Shown one piece after another: positions 58,666 through 64,000 of a stretch of 64,000 nt of DNA. Every line of letters starts with the position of its first letter. Position 1 is the first letter of the stretch. This DNA is from Sphaerobacter sp. (GTDB taxonomy: Bacteria > Chloroflexota > Chloroflexia > Thermomicrobiales > Thermomicrobiaceae). The position numbers and the translations under genes are program-made. The notes beneath the pieces were generated by a model. It was not told where the DNA came from, ran no database searches, and saw only the letters and a list, made by a program, of their open reading frames with translations. The stretch spans positions 1-64,000 of the forward strand of contig JASBVL010000090.1 in the NCBI GenBank assembly GCA_029961075.1. The letters run 5' to 3'.

Positions 58666-59640
58666 TCAGCCGGCCAGCTCGGGCCAGATGGCCAGCAGGA
58701 CGCGCTCCGCGTCGTGGCGGATCAGCCGCTCGGTGTGCGCGAAGTCGCCGGTCAGGACGCGCGGGACCAGCGCGCGGACCTCGTCGATGTCGGCCCGCAC
58801 CGGCTCGGCGCGCTGTGCCGCGTAGCGCGCCAGCAGCGCCGGCGGGAAGTCGCCGGTGTTGACCACGACGGTATCGACCCGGCGGCCGAGGTAGCGGTGC
58901 ACCTCGCGCACGAAGTCCGAGGCGGCGAAGCCGTCGGTCTCCCCGTGCTTGGTCATGACGTTGCAGATGTAGATCACCTCGGCGTCGCTGGCCCGGATGG
59001 CCTCCGGGACCCCCTCGACCAGCAGGCAGGGCAGGACGCTGGTGTAGAGGTCACCGGGCCCGATCAGGATCTTGTCGGCACGCTCGAGCGCCTTGCGCGC
59101 CCGCCCGGTGGCCCGCACCGGGGGGTCCAGGAATACCCGGCGGATGGGCAGGACCGGCCGGCCCTCCGGGTGGTCGATGGCGGCCTCCCCGCGGATCACC
59201 GTGCCGTCGCTCAACTCGGCGCACAGCGTCGCCTGCTCCAGCGTGACCGGGATGACGTGCCCGGCGGCGCGCAGCAACTCCTCGGCGTCGTCGAGCGCGC
59301 TGAGCAGGTCGCCGTCGTTGAGGTCTTGCAGGGCGTGGAGGATGAGGTTGCCGAGGGAGTGCCCGCTGACGCCCGCGCCGTTCACGTCGGGGAAGCGATA
59401 GTTGAAGATCTCGCGCCAGAGCGCGCTGGCGCGCGAGAGGGCGACCAGCGCCTGGCGGAGGTCGCCCAGGGGCAGGGGCCGCCCGAACTCGTCGATCAAG
59501 CGGCGGGAGGAGCCGCCGGAGTCCATCATCGTGACGATGGCCCAGAGGCGCGTCGCGACCCGGCGCAGCTCCGACAGCATCGTGTACGACCCGGTCCCGC
59601 CGCCGATCGTCACGATGCGCTCATCGATTTGCGGTCGCAT
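58666..59640 (-). CDS. YvcK/GlmR-family protein
   Basis: 324 aa of the CofD/YvcK fold. GGGTGSYTMLSELRR at the N-terminus, MMDSGGSSRRLIDEFG, PLGDLRQALVAL, GHSLGNLILHAL and ADKILIGPGDLYTSVLP are the family blocks. Members bind UDP-GlcNAc and steer carbon into cell-wall precursors (GlmR in Bacillus). The usual rapZ and whiA neighbours are absent. It lies 84 bases upstream of the treT-like gene on the same strand. AGAGG is seen upstream of ATG 59640. Confidence 0.92.
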   Translation of the reverse strand: MRPQIDERIVTIGGGTGSYTMLSELRRVATRLWAIVTMMDSGGSSRRLIDEFGRPLPLGDLRQALVALSRASALWREIFNYRFPDVNGAGVSGHSLGNLILHALQDLNDGDLLSALDDAEELLRAAGHVIPVTLEQATLCAELSDGTVIRGEAAIDHPEGRPVLPIRRVFLDPPVRATGRARKALERADKILIGPGDLYTSVLPCLLVEGVPEAIRASDAEVIYICNVMTKHGETDGFAASDFVREVHRYLGRRVDTVVVNTGDFPPALLARYAAQRAEPVRADIDEVRALVPRVLTGDFAHTERLIRHDAERVLLAIWPELAG

Positions 59641-60024
59641 CGGTCATCCTCTTGCTCTGGCTCCCGTGGTCTGTCCGGTGGGCCGCTCTGGTCGGGGCGG
59701 CGCTTGTCGAACGGAGTACCGCCCGTGGTGGCCGCCTGGCCGGGTCGGGGCGGGCACATGGCCCGCCCCGACCGGCGGTGGGTCATCCTTCGCGCCGCTC
59801 AGGATGACCGGCACCGCGGCACCGTGACGATGACACATCACGCGGGTCGGAGCCCCCTGGTCCGCCCGCGGCATCCCGAGCGCGCCTCCGATCATGATCG
59901 TACCGCACGCGGGCAGGCGCCGGCCGCGCCGGCCGGGCGGCCGTGGACGCGGCGGCCAGGATGGGGTACAGTCCAAGGCACACGGGCCGAGTTGCCGCGT
60001 GTCTCGTCAGCCACCGGAGGGGTG
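59641..60024. other. Non-coding stretch holding repeats
   Basis: No gene. It contains copy C of the two-hairpin element and directly after it a GGTCATCCT (59781-59789) / AGGATGACC (59801-59809) hairpin. The rest carries no signal that I can support. Confidence 0.5.
59690..59773 (-). repeat. Dispersed two-hairpin element, copy C
   Basis: Minus strand from 59773: GGTCGGGGCGGGCC-A-TGTGCCCGCCCC hairpin, a spacer, then CGGGCGGTACTCCGTTCG and ACAAGCGCCGCCCCGACC. The second part matches copy B1 (56561-56597) over about 36 bases with few differences, despite lying 3 kb away in the other orientation. Confidence 0.8.
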
Positions 60025-60261
60025 GTGCAGACAGTCGTCATCTACACCCGGCCTGGCTGCCGGGCCTGCCGCCAGGTGAAGGCCTACCTGGCGCGGCGCG
60101 GCGTCCGCTTCACCGAGCGGAACGTCGCCGACGACCCGGCGGCCATGCAGGAGCTCCTGGCACGCGGCTCGCTGATGACCCCGACCATCGTGATCGACGA
60201 CGAGCACGTCGTGATCGGTTTCGACCCGGCCCGGCTGGACGAACTCCTCGAGCGGGAATGA
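60025..60261 (+). CDS. Glutaredoxin/NrdH-type thioredoxin-fold protein
   Basis: 78 aa. Active-site Cys12-Arg-Ala-Cys15 in YTRPGCRAC, cis-Pro in MTPTIVIDDE (Thr52-Pro53), and the C-terminal VIGFDPARLDELL. It is a small dithiol reductase, probably cytoplasmic. GGAGG lies four bases before GTG 60025; the GTG one codon earlier is an alternative. The following small membrane-protein gene starts almost at its stop, so the two are likely co-expressed. Confidence 0.88.
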   Translation: MQTVVIYTRPGCRACRQVKAYLARRGVRFTERNVADDPAAMQELLARGSLMTPTIVIDDEHVVIGFDPARLDELLERE

Positions 60262-60269
60262 GGACGGCG

Positions 60270-60440
60270 ATGGCCGAGAGACCCGACGAGCCGCCGGTGC
60301 CGCCGACGGCGGAGGTCCCGGGGGACGACGAGGCAGAGGAAGAGATCCCGCGCACGGCCATGGTCATGATCGTGGTCGTCGCCCTGGCCGTGGCGCTCCT
60401 CTACCTGACCGCGGGCGGCGGCCACCAGCACTTCCACTAG
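60270..60440 (+). CDS. Small membrane protein with His-rich C-terminus
   Basis: 56 aa: a Pro/Glu/Asp-rich head, one membrane segment (AMVMIVVVALAVALLYLTA) and the tail GGGHQHFH. GAGGA lies six bases before ATG 60270; an ATG at 60258 overlapping the glutaredoxin stop is possible. The tail could bind a metal. Function unknown. Confidence 0.6.
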   Translation: MAERPDEPPVPPTAEVPGDDEAEEEIPRTAMVMIVVVALAVALLYLTAGGGHQHFH

Positions 60441-60636
60441 CGGCGCGCACCGGGCGGGACGCGCCGGCCGGCGCAGGCGGCGCACGGACGCCAGACCTGC
60501 TAGACTCTCCACGGCGCCAGCGTCAGGCGCAGACATCATCGCAAGCGTTGCGTCACGACGAGCGCGACGCCAGTGATCAGGGCGCGCGTCGGCGCCCGTC
60601 GCCAGCGGCGAGTGGAGAAGAGGTCGAGAGCGCAGC

Positions 60637-62139
60637 ATGCAGCGCCACCCGCGGGTCACGATTGTCCTCGTGCTGCTCCTTGCCAGTGTGAGCCTCACCC
60701 CGCCGAGCGCCCGTGCGGACGCGGCGCCGGCCATCAGCGAGCCCGCCTTTGCCCGGCTCTGGGAGCTGACCGAGCGCCCGGTGGCCCGCGCGGCGGTGAT
60801 CCGGTCCTGGCTCTGGGGCCCGGCGCCGCTCGACGCGGCCGTCACGGAGCGCTACGTCGATGCGCCGGGCGGGGCCCGGCGGGTGCAGTATTTCGACAAG
60901 GGGCGCATGGAGCTGACGGACCCGGCGGGGGATCCGACCTCCCCGTGGTACGTCACCAGCGGCCTGCTCACGCGCGAGCTGATCTCCGGGCGGGTGCAGA
61001 TCGGCCACGCGACCTACCTGAACGGGACCGGCGCCGCCGTGCCGGTCGCCGGCGACCCGACGAACGACTTCCCCACCTACCGCGACCTCGCCGCGATCGT
61101 GGACCAGCCGCAGCCGGATCGCACCGGCGCGGCAGCCACGACCGTGCTGACGCCGAGCGGCACGAGCACGCGGGACGACCTCGGGCAGGACGCGGCGGTG
61201 CGCTTCGTCCGCTACGTGACCTACACCGGCCCCGCGGGCACGCCGGTGGGCTACAACATCCCGGCCGCCTTCTGGGCGTTCATGACCCAGCCGGGGATGG
61301 TCGAGCGCGGCGGGAGCCTGACCCACGCCACGCCGCTGTTCGACTGGCTCTTCGTCCTCGGCTACCCGATCGCCGACCCCTTCTGGGTGCGGGCCCAGGT
61401 CGCCGGGGTCGCGCGCTGGGTGCTGGTCCAGCCCTTCGAGCGGCGGGTGCTCACCTACACCCCGGACAACCCGCCCGGCTGGCAGGTGGAGATGGGGAAC
61501 ATCGGCCAGCACTACTGGCACTGGCGCTACGGGGCCACCCCGCCCACCACCTCGACCGGCGAGCTGGCGGGCTACGGGATCGCCCAGGGCCGGGAGTGGA
61601 GCTACGCGACCACCATGGGGATCGACACGACCTGGCGCATCAGCGGGACGTCCGACTCCTTCACCGGTGGGTCGACGCTCATCACCCGGGAGGAGCGCGG
61701 CTGGAACGGCCGGTTCGTGAGCTACTGGTCGGTCGGCCCGAGCGGCCTGGTGCTCCACGGGCAGGATCAGCTCGACGCCGACGGCAACCTGCGCGACTCG
61801 GTCCTCTACTGGCCGCCGGTCCGCTACCTGCCGTCCCTGCCGCTCCAGACAGGCGTCCACTGGCAGACGAATGCGACCGTGCTCTCCATCGGCTCGCCGG
61901 CCCGCGACACCATCGTCAGCGGGCTCGTGCTGGGGCGGGATCTGGTCGCGACGCCGGCCGGCTTCTTCCTGGCGTGGAAGATCGAGCTCGCCTCCACGGT
62001 CGACCGGACGGCGCCCTCCGGCTTCGGCCTCTCGGCGACGCTGTGGTTCGAGCCGGGCATCGGCGTCATCCGCTGGCAGACGCGCAGCTACGCGGCGCAG
62101 CTCAAGTCGGCCACGGTGCTGCCGCTTGACGCCTCCTAG
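60637..62139 (+). CDS. Secreted protein of unknown function with a degenerate FGYP-type module
   Basis: 500 aa. The Sec signal peptide VTIVLVLLLASVSLTPPSARA is cleaved around residue 28. The mature part includes RRVQYFDKGRMELTD, then VLGYPIADPFWVRAQVAGVARWVLVQPFERRVLTYTPDN in segments that echo the GYPxS.../VQYFERAR module of the next protein. The C-terminal half (about 310-500) is beta-rich. No catalytic motif found. ATG 60637 has only a distant GAAGAGGT. It is probably an extracellular or wall-associated protein. Confidence 0.75.
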   Translation: MQRHPRVTIVLVLLLASVSLTPPSARADAAPAISEPAFARLWELTERPVARAAVIRSWLWGPAPLDAAVTERYVDAPGGARRVQYFDKGRMELTDPAGDPTSPWYVTSGLLTRELISGRVQIGHATYLNGTGAAVPVAGDPTNDFPTYRDLAAIVDQPQPDRTGAAATTVLTPSGTSTRDDLGQDAAVRFVRYVTYTGPAGTPVGYNIPAAFWAFMTQPGMVERGGSLTHATPLFDWLFVLGYPIADPFWVRAQVAGVARWVLVQPFERRVLTYTPDNPPGWQVEMGNIGQHYWHWRYGATPPTTSTGELAGYGIAQGREWSYATTMGIDTTWRISGTSDSFTGGSTLITREERGWNGRFVSYWSVGPSGLVLHGQDQLDADGNLRDSVLYWPPVRYLPSLPLQTGVHWQTNATVLSIGSPARDTIVSGLVLGRDLVATPAGFFLAWKIELASTVDRTAPSGFGLSATLWFEPGIGVIRWQTRSYAAQLKSATVLPLDAS

Positions 62140-62537
62140 GCGCGTCCGCCCCGGCCTAGGGCGGCTTCGCGCCACCATCGCCCCGCACCAGTCGCCCGGC
62201 ACCGCGCACGCAGGCTGCCCCTCGCGGGAGCCAGGTACCCGCGCCGCGACGGACGGTCGGGCTGGTCATCCTGGCCGAAGGGACAGGGGCAGCGTGCGGT
62301 GAGGTGTCACTATCATAGAGGATGACAAGATAGGTGGGCGGCAGCGCCGGTGGACGGCATCCGCCGTTGATGTCATGCGCAGCGCGCGGTGCGTTCTTGT
62401 AGATGAAAAACTCGTCTGCGTGCGTGTCTCGGTGACGTCGTTCGCGCTGCCGCGTCGTCAGCGAGGGGCGCTGCGCCCCTGGGACGGCGGGGTCGGAGAG
62501 CGGTTCGCGCGTGTCGATCGGTTGGGGAGGGGATGAG
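62140..62537. other. Non-coding stretch before the L,D-transpeptidase gene
   Basis: No gene seen. It contains a hairpin AGGGGCG-CTG-CGCCCCT (62464-62480) about 57 bases before the next start. Several AT-richer patches exist (TATCAT, TAGATG), but no spaced promoter that I can defend. Confidence 0.45.
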
Positions 62538-63896
62538 GTGCCACGTCACCGGCGATGGCTGCCGCTGCTTGTCGTGCTGATCGCAGGGCTGATCGCGGGC
62601 GGGTCCGGCGCGCTGAGCGCGCCCCGGGCGCGCGCCGCGGACATCCTGCCGGCGCAGGTCTACTTCCACGAGACGGGGCACCATCTCGGCGGGGATTTCC
62701 TCACCGCCTGGCAGGCCAACGGCGGCCTGATGACCTTCGGCTACCCGCTCAGCGAGCCGTTCGTCGAGGACGGCATGCTCGTCCAGTACTTCGAGCGCGC
62801 CCGCTTCGAGCACCATCCCCAGTTCGCGGGCACGCGCTACGTGGTGCAGGCCACGCTCCTCGGCAACTGGGTCGCCGAGCGCATGCGCCAGAGCCCGCCC
62901 TTCCAGCCCCTCCCGCCCGACACCGGCACCGGTGGCGACCCGGACCGGCTCTTCTTCCCGGAGACCGGGCATAGCCTCGCCTACGGCTTCAAGCACTACT
63001 GGGAGACCCACGGCGGCCTGTACGTCTTCGGCTACCCGATCAGCGAGGAGTTCACCGAGAACGGGCGCACGGTGCAGTACTTCGAGCGGGCACGCTTCGA
63101 GTGGCATCCGGAGCACCGCGGCACCGAGTTCGAGATCCTGCTCGGCCGGCTCGGGGCGGACTACGCCGCGGCCCGCGGCGTCAACATCGCGCCGGTACCC
63201 AAGGCCGCCGGCGCCATCTCGGCCTTCCCGGGGCTGCTCGACCCCGCTTGGGGCAAGGCGATCCGCACCGGTGACGGCGCCGTGATCGGGGTCGTGACCG
63301 GCGACAGCCTCAACATCCGCTCGGCGCCGCGCCTCAACGCGCCGGTCGTCGGCACCACCTACCGGCGGCACCCGGTGATCATCCGCGGCATCGTCGAGGG
63401 CGACCCGGTCGACGGCGTGCCGGTCTGGTACCAGATCGGCGACGGCCGCTACCTCGCCGCGGTCTGGGTCCGGCCCCTCGTGCCGACCGCGCCGCCGCGG
63501 ACTTACGGGGGGAAGTGGGTCGATGTCAACCTCTCGACCTTCTACGCCGTGGCCTACGAGGGCTCGCGGCCGGTCTACGCCGCCATCATCACCGCCGGGC
63601 GCGACGGCAAGACCCCGGTCGGCGTGTTCAACGTGATGTACCGCGTGCGCAACGAGACGATGGACTCGGCCACAGTGGGCATCCCCAAGGGGCACCCGGG
63701 CTACTACCACCTGGAGAACGTGCAGTTCACCCAGTACTTCAAGTCGGGCGGCTACGCGCTGCACCAGAACTACTGGACGCCGCCCTGGGCCTTCGGCGGC
63801 TTCGGCAGCAACGGCTGCGTCGGCCTGCTCTTGCCCGACGCCGAGTGGTTCTGGAACTTCCTGTCGATCGGGTCGGTCGTGGCGATCCACTACTGA
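62538..63896 (+). CDS. Secreted L,D-transpeptidase (YkuD) with two FGYP modules and an SH3 domain
   Basis: 452 aa. Signal peptide (LLVVLIAGLIAGGSGAL); two repeats at about 41-113 and 137-207, each with ETGHxLxxxF...FGYPxSExFxE...VQYFERARFExHP; a bacterial SH3 at about 248-314 (SLNIRSAPRLNAPVVG); and a YkuD domain at about 326-452 with His409 (ALHQNYW) and Cys427 in GSNGCVGL. The usual SHGC is SNGC here. It would form 3-3 peptidoglycan cross-links or anchor proteins. GGGGAGGGGATGAG precedes GTG 62538. Confidence 0.88.
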   Translation: MPRHRRWLPLLVVLIAGLIAGGSGALSAPRARAADILPAQVYFHETGHHLGGDFLTAWQANGGLMTFGYPLSEPFVEDGMLVQYFERARFEHHPQFAGTRYVVQATLLGNWVAERMRQSPPFQPLPPDTGTGGDPDRLFFPETGHSLAYGFKHYWETHGGLYVFGYPISEEFTENGRTVQYFERARFEWHPEHRGTEFEILLGRLGADYAAARGVNIAPVPKAAGAISAFPGLLDPAWGKAIRTGDGAVIGVVTGDSLNIRSAPRLNAPVVGTTYRRHPVIIRGIVEGDPVDGVPVWYQIGDGRYLAAVWVRPLVPTAPPRTYGGKWVDVNLSTFYAVAYEGSRPVYAAIITAGRDGKTPVGVFNVMYRVRNETMDSATVGIPKGHPGYYHLENVQFTQYFKSGGYALHQNYWTPPWAFGGFGSNGCVGLLLPDAEWFWNFLSIGSVVAIHY

Positions 63897-63897
63897 T

Positions 63898-64000
63898 ACG
63901 TCGTACGTGATGCGTCACACGTCATGCGTGGGGCGTGGTGCGTGCTGCGTATTGCGTGTTCCCCTCTCCTCCCGCTGGTGGGAGAGGGGGTGGGGGTGAG
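63898..64000 (+). repeat. Left part of a second heptamer-bounded repeat element
   Basis: Nine consecutive 7-bp units RCGTNNN (63898-63960) begin one base after the transpeptidase stop. They are followed at once by CCCCTCTCC-loop-GGGAGAGGGG and TGGGGGTGAG, as in the element at 53341. It is cut by the window end. Confidence 0.8.

Overview
The window is very GC-rich and gene-dense. It looks like a chromosomal segment of a thermophilic Chloroflexota bacterium of the Thermomicrobia/Sphaerobacter type. This is an inference from gene content and style: a two-gene B12 acyl-CoA mutase with a MeaB chaperone, FemX-type wall chemistry, secreted proteins with FGYP/VQYFERARFE modules, frequent GTG/TTG starts, and GC-rich intergenic hairpin repeats. 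I see no phage, no insertion sequence and no CRISPR array.

Layout. 1-3072: mutase large subunit, B12-binding subunit and MeaB GTPase in one operon; two active-site residues point to an isobutyryl-CoA-mutase-like substrate range. 3069-5149 (minus): ruvC-tlyA-larB. 5253-6638: primary sigma factor rpoD behind a clear promoter and a leader that carries a 24-codon ORF ending inside a terminator-type hairpin. 6783-9000 (minus): fabF and a D-2-hydroxyacid dehydrogenase. 9592-9767: a structured small RNA, possibly 6S RNA. 9794-13323: holA, rpsT, a small coiled-coil protein and murJ. 13387-17263: an LLM oxidoreductase fused to hemerythrin, a nitroreductase, an HxlR regulator and a two-domain VOC protein. 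17407-24149: lepA, mazG, aspS and an amidase. 24275-30669 (minus): a tightly overlapping cluster of a 40-aa protein, an unknown 567-aa protein, a HEAT-repeat protein, femX, murE and a TolB-like lipoprotein. 30759-32055: ROK protein and tRNA-Asn.

32353-37022 is a region of decay or sequence error. It holds a rifampicin-phosphotransferase-like gene with two frameshifts and an MDR oxidoreductase with one, the latter divergent from a TetR gene. 37342-41333 has an endonuclease III-like gene, a secreted M23 peptidase/lytic transglycosylase and an aminotransferase. 41569-49987 (minus) has metE and a peptide-uptake operon (C45 acyltransferase/hydrolase, binding lipoprotein, two permeases, alpha/beta hydrolase, no ATPase). 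A GntR gene diverges from this operon across four TGCAT direct repeats spaced exactly 10 bp. 50904-51966: HxlR and YceI with a shared palindromic operator. 52131-56366: a small membrane protein, moxR, DUF58 and a DUF4129 protein. 56732-60440: a cytochrome c-like lipoprotein, a trehalose synthase with a YHS tail, the YvcK/GlmR homologue, a glutaredoxin and a small membrane protein. 60637-63896: two secreted proteins, the second an L,D-transpeptidase.

The most notable unexplained structures are: (1) a repeat element made of degenerate 7-bp units (RCGTNNY) around a CCCCTCTCC...GGGAGAGG hairpin core, complete between moxR and DUF58 and starting again at the window end; (2) a separate 65-85 bp two-hairpin intergenic repeat in at least four copies; (3) the rpoD leader; (4) the helical-phase TGCAT array. 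Cell-envelope functions (murJ, murE, femX, M23/SLT, L,D-transpeptidase, YvcK/GlmR, trehalose synthase) are strongly represented.
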